Origin: Pseudomonadota bacterium
Lineage (GTDB): Bacteria; Pseudomonadota; Gammaproteobacteria; Burkholderiales; Rhodocyclaceae
Reading direction: 5' to 3'
DNA length: 64,000 bases
NCBI GenBank assembly: GCA_029776255.1
Contig: JAKOTN010000080.1
Location: 1 to 64,000, forward strand
Part shown: piece after piece, positions 26,021 through 35,347 of the stretch
How the letters are laid out: every line of letters begins with the position of its first letter
Numbering within the stretch: position 1 is the stretch's first letter
Notes under the pieces: generated by a model
The model's input: the letters and a program-made list of their open reading frames with translations, nothing else
The model's database searches: none
Told to the model about the DNA's origin: nothing
Program-made: the position numbers and the translations under genes

Positions 26021-27001
26021 TCAATCGGCGCGAAAGGCCCGCACACCGAGCAGCACGCCGACGACCAGCAGCGCGATTCCGAGCAGCACGTACCCGTCGG
26101 GCAGCGCGCCGCGCCAGATGAAGGCATAACCAAGCGCGGCCAGGGTTTCGAACACGATCAATTGGCCGGTCAGAGCGGTCGGCAACCGCTTGCTGGCGCG
26201 ATTCCAGAGCAGCGTTCCCAGCCACGAGGCGCAGAAACCAAGCAGCAACATCAGTCCGACATAGTGCAGGGGGCGCGGCCCCCAGGGGTAGGCGAAACCG
26301 TCATCGCCCCGGAAATACAGCGCCGCGCCCGCCATGCCGAGCGCGGCCAGCGGCAGTGTCGCCAGTCCTTGCGCCACCGCCCAGGTTCCCGAAGCCAGTT
26401 CCGGCCGTTGTCGCAGCCAGCGGGAATTGCGGACCGGGTACCAGGTCCAGGCGGCAACGGCGACCAAGGCCAGCAGGACGCCGAGATAATGGTCGCGCGC
26501 ACCGCGAACCGTGCCGAAATGATCTGTTTCCTGGCCGTTGACCAAGGCGATGCCGACGGCGATCACCGTCAGCGAGGGCAACAGCCGGCGCCATGGCAAG
26601 GCGTCGGCGCCGACGTTGGCAACGATGGCGATGACGATCGGCAGCGTGCCGATCAGCATCGTCGGCACCGGCGCGCCGGCCAGTTGAATGGCGGCGGCAA
26701 GGAACAGGTAATAAAGGAGGTTGCCGACCAGCGCCAGTTCGCCGGCCTTCCACCAGTCTCGCCGCTGTAGTTCCCGCAATCGCCGCCCATCGGCGACGGC
26801 CAGGACCAGGGCGATGACGCCGAAACCCAGGTAACGGCCGAAGGAGAGCATCGCCGGCGGGTAGTCGGGCAACATCAGGGGAACGACGAACACCAGCCCC
26901 CACAGCAAGCCGGCGCCCAGGGCGCAAGCAACGCCTTCCGCCAGCGCACGGCGGGCGGATGCGTCGCCCGGCGCGCGCGCGGGATCGTTCGTACGGTGCA
27001 A
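26021..27001 (-). CDS. EamA-family (DMT) transporter, last gene of the ubiUVT unit
   Basis: About 326 residues with ten hydrophobic helices in two EamA repeats (second repeat: GFCASWLGTLLWNRAS and GQLIVFETLAALGYAFIW). No ATG fits the N-terminus. TTG at 27001 lies five bases beyond the ubiT stop and suits the usual family length; the next ATG would lose helix 1. The substrate is unknown; the family moves metabolites, often amino acids or nucleosides, outward. Close spacing implies co-transcription with ubiUVT. Confidence 0.8.
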   Translation of the reverse strand: MHRTNDPARAPGDASARRALAEGVACALGAGLLWGLVFVVPLMLPDYPPAMLSFGRYLGFGVIALVLAVADGRRLRELQRRDWWKAGELALVGNLLYYLFLAAAIQLAGAPVPTMLIGTLPIVIAIVANVGADALPWRRLLPSLTVIAVGIALVNGQETDHFGTVRGARDHYLGVLLALVAVAAWTWYPVRNSRWLRQRPELASGTWAVAQGLATLPLAALGMAGAALYFRGDDGFAYPWGPRPLHYVGLMLLLGFCASWLGTLLWNRASKRLPTALTGQLIVFETLAALGYAFIWRGALPDGYVLLGIALLVVGVLLGVRAFRAD

Positions 27002-27006
27002 GAAAA

Positions 27007-27480
27007 TCAGTCGAACGGCTGATGGCGGAAGCGCGTCACGCTCGACAACACCGGCCATTGCGGCCACTCGATGGCGTCGAGCATGTTCTTGACCACCAGG
27101 CCCAGCTCGGTGTCGCCGCTTACCGACAGTTCGCGCTTGAAAAACAGTGTGTCCGGATCTTCCTGACGCGCCAGCAGTTGCAGGAAGGCGGAGAGATTGG
27201 CTCGAAAAGACAGATCGGGAGCCGTCGGCGCTGACAGCAACGGCCGAAAAAGGCCGTCGCGATAGCAAAAACTCGCCTGACCACCGGCATCGATCACTTC
27301 GACGACAAAACTCCGGCCTTCGAGCGGCAGCAGACTGTCCGCCGGCAGCAGCCCGGTCTTGGCGGCGGCGTTCAGCGCCGTGGCCAGCGCCAGCGAGTGC
27401 GGCCACTGCGGCAGATGCGGGCCGATCGCCGAAAACAGGCGCGGCAGTTTGAAACGGGGTATTGAAAAGCCTTGGCTCAT
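27007..27480 (-). CDS. ubiT: UbiT, SCP2-domain lipid-binding protein of anaerobic ubiquinone synthesis
   Basis: 157 residues, start ATG overlapping the ubiV stop (ATGA). One SCP2 sterol-carrier domain: [40 protein letters not shown] and [11 protein letters not shown] are the family's characteristic run. UbiT binds ubiquinone precursors and serves the oxygen-independent pathway together with UbiU and UbiV. Its place directly after the two U32 proteins confirms the assignment. Confidence 0.92.
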   Translation of the reverse strand: MSQGFSIPRFKLPRLFSAIGPHLPQWPHSLALATALNAAAKTGLLPADSLLPLEGRSFVVEVIDAGGQASFCYRDGLFRPLLSAPTAPDLSFRANLSAFLQLLARQEDPDTLFFKRELSVSGDTELGLVVKNMLDAIEWPQWPVLSSVTRFRHQPFD

Positions 27481-28400
27481 CGCGGGTTTCCTTCCAGGGG
27501 AACAGAGACGACAGGTGGCCGCCGCACGATGCCGGCATCGCCGAACCAGTAGCCGTCGACAAAGCCGTCGCTGGCCCAGTCGGTGGTATCGGACGCCGCC
27601 GCCCGACCGTGACGCGCGGCGTCGAAAGCGTCGACGATCGCCGCCAGCGCCCGCGCCTGCGGACTGATGCGGACGCTCTCGATGCCCATTCGCCGCAGAT
27701 CCGGGATTTGCGGCAGCAAATTGTAGGTTTGCGCCGACATCGTCTGAATGCCGTTGATCGTCAGGAACGCTTGCCCTTCGCGAGTGCGCAAGGTCATTCC
27801 ATCCGGATGATCGAGACATTTGAACTGGCAATCGTCCTTGTTGAGTTGGTGGTGCCGGGCGGTGAAACAGCGCGCCGAGAACGCCAGCGGCAGTTTCCCG
27901 AAAACGAACACCTCGGTTTCGACTCCCGGCGGGCGGCTGCCGTGCAGCGTTTCGATCAGCCGGCGGTCGCCTTCGAGCGGCGGCAGCCAGCGCCGCATGC
28001 CGTAACGGGCGAAGGTCGCCAGCGTCGCCTCGTTGTAGATGTTCAGATGCGGCCCGGCGACGAAAGGACGCCCTGCGGCGATGTTCACCGCTCCGAGATC
28101 GTTCGCCTCGAGCAGGCAATCGGGAATTTCCGTCACCTCATCGGCCAGGCGCCGCAAGGTTTTGAGATCGCTTTCGGACTCCAGCAGGGCCTGCGCCGAG
28201 ACGACCACCTGTTTGCCGGCCGCGCTCAGGTCGCGCGCCAGACCGAGCCAGTCGCCGACGCGCAATTGCTGGCGGCGCGAGCAGACCGCCTCGCCGAGGT
28301 ACACGATGTCGATCGCCGGGTTCGCCGCCACTTCGGCGTAGAAGGCCAGCACTTCATGCTTGGGCCAGAAGAAAAGCAGCGGCCCGAGAGCGAGTTTCAT
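27477..28400 (-). CDS. ubiV: UbiV, U32-family subunit of the O2-independent ubiquinone hydroxylase
   Basis: 307 residues from ATG 28400 (GGAG upstream). TIM-barrel U32 peptidase family without protease activity. Four cysteines expected to hold a 4Fe-4S cluster are visible: one in GEAVCSRR and three in [20 protein letters not shown]. With UbiU it hydroxylates ubiquinone precursors without O2, in known systems using prephenate as oxygen donor. It lies 13 bases after ubiU. Confidence 0.93.
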   Translation of the reverse strand: MKLALGPLLFFWPKHEVLAFYAEVAANPAIDIVYLGEAVCSRRQQLRVGDWLGLARDLSAAGKQVVVSAQALLESESDLKTLRRLADEVTEIPDCLLEANDLGAVNIAAGRPFVAGPHLNIYNEATLATFARYGMRRWLPPLEGDRRLIETLHGSRPPGVETEVFVFGKLPLAFSARCFTARHHQLNKDDCQFKCLDHPDGMTLRTREGQAFLTINGIQTMSAQTYNLLPQIPDLRRMGIESVRISPQARALAAIVDAFDAARHGRAAASDTTDWASDGFVDGYWFGDAGIVRRPPVVSVPLEGNPR

Positions 28401-28413
28401 CCGCGCTCCGCCC

Positions 28414-29430
28414 TTAGCGCCACGGACGGTTGTAGGCGCCAAGCGTCACCTGGCTCCCCTCGGCGACCTTGGCCAGTTCCGTCCGCCACGCCGCCTTGGC
28501 CTGGAACGGCCGGTCGCCGCGCGCCAGTTCGTCGAGCGCGGCGCGCAGGGTGCGCGTCACCTGCGCGACGTAGGTCGGGCTGCGTTGCCGCCCCTCGACC
28601 TTGATCGCCGCGACGCCGATGGCGGCGATCGCCGGCAGGATTTCCAGCACATTGAGGCTGGTCGGTTCTTCCAGCGCGTAATACGTCGCGCCGTCGACCT
28701 CGAAGCGACCCTTGCACAAGGTCGGATAGCCGGCGGGCTCGTCGTCGGCGAAACGGTCGATCAGAATACCGTTGAGGCGGGTGCTCATCCGGCCCGGCGA
28801 GCGCTCCCACTTCACGTATTTGGCCGGCGAGCAGGCGCCGACGGTATTCGGCGATTCCCCCGTGGCGTAGGAGGACAACCAGCAGCGGCCCTCGTTCATG
28901 ACGCACAGACTGCCGAAACCGAAGACCTCGATCGCCACCGTCGTATGGCGGATCACCGTTTCCACTTGCGCCAGCGTCAGCACGCGCGGCAGCACCGCCC
29001 GGCGAATGCCGAATTCGCGCTGGGCGAAATTGACCGCCTCGTAGCTGGTCGCCGATCCCTGCACCGACAGATGCAACCGCAGATCGGGGTGTGTTTTGCT
29101 GGCGTAGTCGAGCAAACCGACATCGGCGAGTATGACCGCGTCGACACCCAGGTCGGCGGCGCCATCGACCGCGCGCCGCCAGTCGGCGGCACGCCCCGGT
29201 TGCGCGAAGGTGTTGATCGCCATCAAGACTTGCCGGCGACGCGATTGCGCATACCGGATGCCTTCGACCATCGCCTTGTGATCGAAATTCAGGCCGGCGA
29301 AGTTACGGGCGTTGGTATCGTCGCGGTAGCCGAGATAAACGGCGTCGGCACCGTTGTCGACGGCGGCCTTGAGCGCCGGCAAGCTACCGGCGGGGCAAAT
29401 CAGTTCCGGAATTTTCTGGCGTGCCACCAT
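28414..29430 (-). CDS. ubiU: UbiU, U32-family subunit of the O2-independent ubiquinone hydroxylase
   Basis: 338 residues from ATG 29430, reading [20 protein letters not shown], the normal start of the family; 52 extra codons upstream belong to the promoter. U32 signature region [18 protein letters not shown]. The four predicted 4Fe-4S ligands are in that motif (two), [12 protein letters not shown] and YPTLCKGR. Partner of UbiV. First gene of ubiU-ubiV-ubiT-DMT, behind a predicted FNR/ANR-activated promoter, which fits anaerobic induction. Confidence 0.93.
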   Translation of the reverse strand: MVARQKIPELICPAGSLPALKAAVDNGADAVYLGYRDDTNARNFAGLNFDHKAMVEGIRYAQSRRRQVLMAINTFAQPGRAADWRRAVDGAADLGVDAVILADVGLLDYASKTHPDLRLHLSVQGSATSYEAVNFAQREFGIRRAVLPRVLTLAQVETVIRHTTVAIEVFGFGSLCVMNEGRCWLSSYATGESPNTVGACSPAKYVKWERSPGRMSTRLNGILIDRFADDEPAGYPTLCKGRFEVDGATYYALEEPTSLNVLEILPAIAAIGVAAIKVEGRQRSPTYVAQVTRTLRAALDELARGDRPFQAKAAWRTELAKVAEGSQVTLGAYNRPWR

Positions 29431-29457
29431 CGTCGATCTCGTCAAGCGGAGTGCGTC

Positions 29458-29463
29458 AGTATA
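29458..29463 (-). promoter_or_regulatory. -10 box (TATACT) of the ubiUVT promoter
   Basis: The minus strand reads GGTATACTGACG here. A start about seven bases further (near 29451) gives a leader of about 20 bases to the ubiU ATG. It lies at exactly the distance from the FNR-like site expected for class II activation. Confidence 0.7.
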
Positions 29464-29485
29464 CCGACCTCGCCATGGGCGTGAC

Positions 29486-29499
29486 TTGACGTCGGTCAA
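29486..29499 (-). promoter_or_regulatory. FNR/ANR-type binding site upstream of ubiU
   Basis: TTGAC-GTCG-GTCAA is a perfect inverted repeat and differs from the FNR consensus TTGAT-N4-ATCAA at one position per half. Its centre (29492.5) is 41.5 bases from the start point predicted from the TATACT box. A second perfect palindrome GGTCAATTGACC (29494-29505) overlaps it. Confidence 0.75.
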
Positions 29500-29509
29500 T
29501 TGACCGATA

Positions 29510-29777
29510 TTTTGCCGAGCCGCGTATCGAGCGCGACGCTTGCTCATTTCGATCCGATCCCGAAACGGCGACCGCGAACCTGGCATTCAACGCCCTGGCC
29601 CGCGGCCGATTCAGGCAAGCGTGCCGTCGATAGGCGAAGGCGGTTGGAAACGAATCGCCATCGACCTTTCCAGGATGTGAGCGACGATATTGAACGGCTG
29701 TCGGTCCGGCCAGCGGATGTCAAAAGCGGCGCCCACGGCGGCGATGGCGAAGCGCTGGAGTGGTCGCCAACCAATGC
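29510..29777. other. Non-coding stretch between the ubiUVT promoter and the kinase gene end
   Basis: About 270 bases downstream of the hybrid kinase stop (minus strand). No gene, terminator with T-run or repeat recognised. Confidence 0.35.
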
Positions 29778-32700
29778 TCAGCGTTTGCGCGCGGCGTTGC
29801 CCCATGCGCCGAGAACAGCCAGCAGGGAGTCCATCTCGCGGCTTAACTGCTCGAGCAACTCGTAGAGTTCGGCGGCGCCGCCGAAAGCGGCGCGTTGCTG
29901 TAGACGTTCCGCGAGTCGCAGCGCCGGTTCCGCGCCAAGAATGGACAGCGCCCCCTTGATCGACTGGGCCAGCGACGCGACGCGCGGCCAGTCGGCGCTG
30001 GCGATGCCTTGACGAATAAATCCCAGATCGCGCGGACCGTGATCGAGAAAGAGATCGGCGATCAAGAGCACGGTTTCGCGGTCGACGGCCGCCAGGGCGG
30101 CGGCGTAATCGAAGCGGCCGCGACCGTGCCGGGCACCTCTCGATTCTCGCGCCAGGGCGGCGGCGCCATGGCGGCGCAACAAGCGCCGCAGATCCGGCCC
30201 CTTGACCGGTTTCGCCAAGTAATCGTCCATCCCGGCGGCGAGACAGATTTCGCGGTCGCCCTGCATGGCATTGGCGGTCATGGCGATGATCGGCGTGGCG
30301 GCCTTGCGCGCGGCGGCTTCGTCGGCGCGAATCAGCCGGGTCGCCTCGATGCCGTCCATCACCGGCATCATCATGTCCATCAGCACGATATCGAATCCCC
30401 GTTGGCGCATCAGCTCGACGGCCTGCCAACCGTTCTCGGCCAGCGTCACCTCGCTACCCCAGCGTTTAAGCAGCATGCTGGCCACTTCCTGGTTGATGGG
30501 GTGATCCTCGACCAGCAGCACATTCAGCGGCAGATAATCCTCGGCGGTGGTCGGCGGATGAGCGTCGACACTTGGCGCGGCGACATGCGAATCGAAGAAC
30601 CGGCCCAGTGCCGATAGCAATTCGTCGCCGACGATCGGTTTGGTCAGGCAAATGGCGCGACCGATGTCGCGGCAACGCTCGGCGTCGCCCTTGCCGGCGG
30701 GCGACGAGAGCATCGCCAGCGGAAGATCCGCCATCCCCGCCATGCCGCGAAGCTGCCGCGCCAAGTCGAAGCCCTCCTCGACACCCGTCAACGACACGTC
30801 GATCAACGCCAGATCCACGGCGGTGGTCACCGACAGGACGACCAGCGCCGCTGCGGCCGATTCCACGTCGACCACCGACACGCCAGCGCTTTCCAGGGTG
30901 CGTGTCAGCGCGACGCGATTCGCCGGATGGCCGTCGACCACCAGCACGCGCTTGCCCGCGAGTCGCGGCGGCTTGGTCGGCGGAGCGCCATCCTCGGCGG
31001 CAACGGCGCACGGCAAATGCAGATGGAAAGTGCTGCCCTTACCGACGGTGCTTTCGACCCGGATGCGTCCTCCGAGAATGCTGGCAAGCCGCGCCGAGAT
31101 GGTCAATCCCAGCCCGGTACCGCCATATTGACGAGTGGTCGAGCCATCGGCCTGCGAAAACGCATCGAAAATGGTCGCCAGTTTCTCCGGCGGAATGCCG
31201 ATGCCGCTATCGGCCACCGCAAAGTGCAAACCGGTCGAGTCGCCACCGTCGGCGTCACGCTCCAGGCGAAGCACCACCTGGCCATGCCGGGTGAACTTGA
31301 TGGCATTGCCGATCAGATTGACCAGCATCTGCCGCAAACGCCCAGGATCGCCGACGACACACAACGGCAGGTCGGGCGCGATGTCGCCGATCAACGCCAA
31401 GCCTTTTTCATGCGCGCGCAAGGACAAGGCTCGCAAGGTTTCGCCGACGGTTCGCCAGAGATTGAACGGAATGTGTTCGATCACCAATTTGCCGGCTTCG
31501 ATCTTGGAAAAGTCGAGAATGTCGTTGATGATCGTCAGCAGCGCCTCGGACGAGGTCTTGACCGTCTGCATGAACGCGCGCTGCTCGGCGGTGAGGCTGG
31601 TATCGAGCACCAGTTCGGTCATTCCGATCACGCCGTTCATCGGCGTGCGGATTTCATGGCTCATGTTGGCGAGAAATTCGGATTTGGCGCGACTGGCGGC
31701 TTCGGCGCCTTCCTTGGCGCGACGAAGTTCCTCCGACGCGCGCTTGGCAGCCGAAATATCGACCACATAACCGTTCCACGACGAACCGCCGTCGGGGGCC
31801 GCGATGCCCTGCGCCTCGCCGTGCACCCACACCGTTTCCTTGCTGCGACGATGGACAAAGCGGAAGTCCACGGACCAGCGCAGCAGGCTGCTAGCCGATT
31901 CGGCGATCGACGCGCGGATCATTTCGCGATCGTCCTCGTGGAACAAGGCAAACACGGCGTCGGCGTCGGCGACCGCCTCGTCGGCGGACAAACCGGCGAT
32001 ATCCTCGATGCCGCGACTGAAAAAAGTAAACGCGTGCTTGCCCTTGCGCGGTAAATGGTATTGATACACCGCCAACGGGATGTTCTCCGTTACTTCTCGC
32101 AGGCGCGCGTCGGCCTGCTTGAGCAGGGTGACGTCCTGCCAGATGCCGGTATATTTGACGCTGGCGTCGTTTTCCGAATGCGACGCCGGATTGAACTGGC
32201 CGCGAATCCAGCGCCGCGTGCCGTCCGGCAGCCGGATACGATAATCGTCCTGCCAGGCGTCACACCGCGCCGCCGCCTGGAGAATCCCTTGCAACACGCG
32301 TGGACGGTCGTCGTCTTCGATCTGCGCGATTGCCAGCGTGGCATCCGCGAACACGGCGCCGCGTTCGAGGCCGGTGATTTCGGGCACGCGATCGCTGAGA
32401 AAGGTGTAACGAATCCGTTCGCCGGCGATTTCGCATTGAAAAACGGCCGCCGGCACGGTGTTGGTGATCTGGCGCAAGCGCAACTCGGCGTTGCGAATCA
32501 ACGCCTCCTGCTCTTTCCGCTGAGTGATGTCGATGATCGCCCCAAGCAGTCCAGCGACGCTGCCATCGGGTTTCGTCAGCACCACCTTGTGATAGATCGT
32601 GTCGCGCAGCCGACCGTCTCGCCCCATGAGCTTCGTTTCGTAAATCTGCGAACCTCCGCCGACGATCAATTCCTGGTCCATCCGGGCGTGCATCGCGGCC

Positions 32701-34073
32701 TGCTCGGCGTCCGGAAGAAGATCGTGGACGGTCTTGCCAACCCAGACGCGACGGTCCACACCGAGCAGGTCCTCGACCGCCTTGTTGAAACCCAGGTAAC
32801 GACCGGCGACATCCTTGTGGTAAACCGGCACCGGTATGGCGTCGAACAGTTCATGCACGAAATGCAGTTGCTCCTGCAGTTGCTGCAAGGCCAGACGCCT
32901 CTCGGTGATGTCGTTGAGCGTTCCGGCGTAGGCAACGCACGCGCCGTCGGCGTCGAATTCCGCACGGGCGAACACTTCGGTCCAGCGCTCGCGACCGTCT
33001 TTCGTCTGGTAGCGGGTTTCGTCGCGAATGAACGGGATCTCGCCACGCGCCAGCGCGGCAAAACGCGCCGCGGCTTCCGCGCGATCGGCGGAACGAACAA
33101 ACTTGAACGAGGGTTGCCCCAGGCTTTCGTCAAGGGAAAAACCGGTAATGTCGGTCCAGGCCGGGTTGAGATAGGTCCAGCAACCGCTGGCATCGGTACG
33201 GAAAATCACCTCGGTCAGGCTTTCGACCACGGTGCGGAAGCGTTTTTCGCTCTCGATCAGTCGCGCCTCGGCATGCTTGCGGGCGCTGATGTCGGTACGA
33301 ATGGCGATGTACTGAACGGGCTGTCCGTTCCGATCGCAAAATGGCACCATGGTCGCATTGACCCAGTACAGTTCGCCACCGCGGGTGCGATTGCAGAGTT
33401 CGCCATGCCAGACCTTGCCGGCACTGATCGTCGCCCACAGATCCTCGAAAAAACCCGGCGGTTGCAGTCCCGAATTCATTCGCCGATGGTTGGTTCCCAT
33501 CAGTTCCTCACGGCTGTAACCGGTGATCTCGCAGAATTTGTCGTTGGCGTAGGTGATGTTGCCGAAGACGTCGGTCATGCTGACGATCGCGTGCTGATCG
33601 AGAGCGAATTTCTGATTCGCCAAATTGACCAGCGCCGCCTGCAATTCGCGCTGGTCTTTCTCGCGCTGGCTGACGAGATCGGCGATCAAGGCCGAAAGCG
33701 ATTCCAGTTCGTCGCCTAACGCCGGCGGCGGCTCGCTGCCGTCCTGACGCAAGATGTCGTCCACGGTGTTGCGCAGGGATTGCATCGCGCGGTTACGGCT
33801 GGCCAGATCGTTCTTGAGGCGCTCGTTGGCTTGCAGCAACTCGCTCGAACTCAAATCCAGGCTGCGCGTCTTGAGGGTCAGATCGCGATCGCTTTGTCGG
33901 TAAGCCTCGTCGACCTGCTCAAAAAAATCCGTCAGCCCGTTCAACACGCCGGCTGCCGCCTCCGATACCTGGCCCCCGCCGGCGAGACGGCGTAATTCGT
34001 CGAGAGTGCCCGCCATGTGCTCGGCGTCGATGCCAAGCGCGCGGCGGATTTGTCTGAGCAGGAGTTTGTGCAT
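29778..34073 (-). CDS. Five-PAS hybrid histidine kinase with two receivers and a degenerate Hpt domain
   Basis: 1431 residues, no membrane helix. N-terminal coiled coil (about 50-155), five PAS/PAC modules (about 157-265, 275-392, 403-518, 530-652, 660-775), HisKA with phospho-His806 in [12 protein letters not shown], HATPase (DSGIGIPP, GGTGLGLTIS), receiver 1 about 1041-1160 (Asp1092; first acidic pair is DG rather than DD), canonical receiver 2 about 1184-1300 (Asp1233), and a C-terminal Hpt-like domain. In that domain the site normally A-H-x-x-K-G reads LAQSIKGA, so the phospho-accepting histidine is Gln1370. The relay probably ends at receiver 2 or passes to a separate Hpt protein. The neighbouring FIST protein is a likely input or partner. 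Confidence 0.93.
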   Translation of the reverse strand: MHKLLLRQIRRALGIDAEHMAGTLDELRRLAGGGQVSEAAAGVLNGLTDFFEQVDEAYRQSDRDLTLKTRSLDLSSSELLQANERLKNDLASRNRAMQSLRNTVDDILRQDGSEPPPALGDELESLSALIADLVSQREKDQRELQAALVNLANQKFALDQHAIVSMTDVFGNITYANDKFCEITGYSREELMGTNHRRMNSGLQPPGFFEDLWATISAGKVWHGELCNRTRGGELYWVNATMVPFCDRNGQPVQYIAIRTDISARKHAEARLIESEKRFRTVVESLTEVIFRTDASGCWTYLNPAWTDITGFSLDESLGQPSFKFVRSADRAEAAARFAALARGEIPFIRDETRYQTKDGRERWTEVFARAEFDADGACVAYAGTLNDITERRLALQQLQEQLHFVHELFDAIPVPVYHKDVAGRYLGFNKAVEDLLGVDRRVWVGKTVHDLLPDAEQAAMHARMDQELIVGGGSQIYETKLMGRDGRLRDTIYHKVVLTKPDGSVAGLLGAIIDITQRKEQEALIRNAELRLRQITNTVPAAVFQCEIAGERIRYTFLSDRVPEITGLERGAVFADATLAIAQIEDDDRPRVLQGILQAAARCDAWQDDYRIRLPDGTRRWIRGQFNPASHSENDASVKYTGIWQDVTLLKQADARLREVTENIPLAVYQYHLPRKGKHAFTFFSRGIEDIAGLSADEAVADADAVFALFHEDDREMIRASIAESASSLLRWSVDFRFVHRRSKETVWVHGEAQGIAAPDGGSSWNGYVVDISAAKRASEELRRAKEGAEAASRAKSEFLANMSHEIRTPMNGVIGMTELVLDTSLTAEQRAFMQTVKTSSEALLTIINDILDFSKIEAGKLVIEHIPFNLWRTVGETLRALSLRAHEKGLALIGDIAPDLPLCVVGDPGRLRQMLVNLIGNAIKFTRHGQVVLRLERDADGGDSTGLHFAVADSGIGIPPEKLATIFDAFSQADGSTTRQYGGTGLGLTISARLASILGGRIRVESTVGKGSTFHLHLPCAVAAEDGAPPTKPPRLAGKRVLVVDGHPANRVALTRTLESAGVSVVDVESAAAALVVLSVTTAVDLALIDVSLTGVEEGFDLARQLRGMAGMADLPLAMLSSPAGKGDAERCRDIGRAICLTKPIVGDELLSALGRFFDSHVAAPSVDAHPPTTAEDYLPLNVLLVEDHPINQEVASMLLKRWGSEVTLAENGWQAVELMRQRGFDIVLMDMMMPVMDGIEATRLIRADEAAARKAATPIIAMTANAMQGDREICLAAGMDDYLAKPVKGPDLRRLLRRHGAAALARESRGARHGRGRFDYAAALAAVDRETVLLIADLFLDHGPRDLGFIRQGIASADWPRVASLAQSIKGALSILGAEPALRLAERLQQRAAFGGAAELYELLEQLSREMDSLLAVLGAWGNAARKR

Positions 34074-34108
34074 GTGCTTGCGGCGGAATCAGCCTTGGCG
34101 GGAAGAGA

Positions 34109-35260
34109 TCAGGTTTCGCTGAAATAACTGATGGTCATCGTTTGATTGTGCAACCGGCAATCGCCCGACGGACGGAAAGGACTGATTTCGCCGTAAGAGT
34201 AGAAACCGGCGAGTGTGGCGGCGTGCCGCGCGAAAACGGCGCCGACAGCTTCCACTTCCTCGTCGACGCGTCCGCCCATCACCAGCTTGCGACCGACGCA
34301 ACTGATCAGCAGCGCCAGACCCGAAACATGCTCACGCCCCGTCGCGCGCAACATTTTCAGCGCATCCGCCGCCGCCGTCTCGGCACCGTCCACCAGGGCA
34401 TCCGTGTTGGCGTGCATCAGTTTCACGTAGCCGCCTTGCTCGATCTCGCCGGCCAGCGTCAGACCGCCGCTGACTTCGTCAACGCCGAGGATGGTCCGGA
34501 TCAGCCCAATCTCGCGATGATCGTCGCCAAGCATGGCAAACGGAAACAGCAGGCCGGATGCCGGCAGTCCCTCGGCGTGCTCGCCAAGATAACGCTTGTA
34601 TACCGCCAGTGCCGGCTCGCCGTCCAGTTCGTACAGGACACTGCCAACACTGCGTGTGACCTTGCGCACCGGACCAAAGGGCGACCATCCACCGTAGGAG
34701 GCGTGACAAAAATCCAGTCGATCGCCATAGAGACCAAGCGCGACGATGGCGTCGTTGCTCAGGCCATCGTTGTTGAGCACCCAGGTCTCACGAAACGCGC
34801 TGCCATCGCCCGCCAGCCCGCCGGTGACCGGCACGCGAGAACCGAGAATGGCGTTCATGCCACGCAACAGGGCACAACCGTTGATCCGAACCCCTTGGCC
34901 AAGAACGATCACCGCGCGCAAACCTCGCTCCGGCAACCGCCGGGCCAAGCGTTGCCCCGCGGCAAAGGAATCGTCCGTGTCGGCCAGGCGCGTGGTGGCC
35001 TGAACCAGCGTGCTGCTGTCGAGACGCACGGCGGTGACCACGCAGGAATTGTCGCCAACCCCGGCGGCAGAAATTTCGCCGGCCGTCGAACACCCCATCC
35101 TATGCGCTGCCGGAAAAGCGGTGGCCAGCGGTGCCGCGACCGACCGCAGCAGCGGCGCGCTGCCGAAAGCAAGCACCAGATTGGGCCGCGGCGCCTGAAG
35201 GAGCGCCAGTTGTCCGGCACTATCCGAAGCGTCGCTGAGGACGAACTGGGCGATTTGCAC
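34109..35260 (-). CDS. FIST N/C-domain sensory protein
   Basis: 383 residues from GTG 35260 (AGAGAGA upstream); an upstream TTG at 35308 is possible. FIST N domain about 1-215 (LVLAFGSA, GCSTAGEISAAGV, PVTGGLAGDG) and FIST C domain to the end (EPALAVYKRYLGE, GRKLVMGGRVDEEVEAV, FYSYGEISPF). FIST proteins are proposed to sense small ligands such as amino acids and to feed signal-transduction proteins. It ends 35 bases before the hybrid kinase start, so the two are likely one transcript and one pathway. No transmembrane segment. Confidence 0.9.
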   Translation of the reverse strand: MQIAQFVLSDASDSAGQLALLQAPRPNLVLAFGSAPLLRSVAAPLATAFPAAHRMGCSTAGEISAAGVGDNSCVVTAVRLDSSTLVQATTRLADTDDSFAAGQRLARRLPERGLRAVIVLGQGVRINGCALLRGMNAILGSRVPVTGGLAGDGSAFRETWVLNNDGLSNDAIVALGLYGDRLDFCHASYGGWSPFGPVRKVTRSVGSVLYELDGEPALAVYKRYLGEHAEGLPASGLLFPFAMLGDDHREIGLIRTILGVDEVSGGLTLAGEIEQGGYVKLMHANTDALVDGAETAAADALKMLRATGREHVSGLALLISCVGRKLVMGGRVDEEVEAVGAVFARHAATLAGFYSYGEISPFRPSGDCRLHNQTMTISYFSET

Positions 35261-35347
35261 GAAAAATGTCTCTCTGTTGAAGAGCCGCCGGAACCCCGAC
35301 GCGCTCAATTTCTCAGAATACTGCCGCCTCGCGGCGGGAACAAGAAT

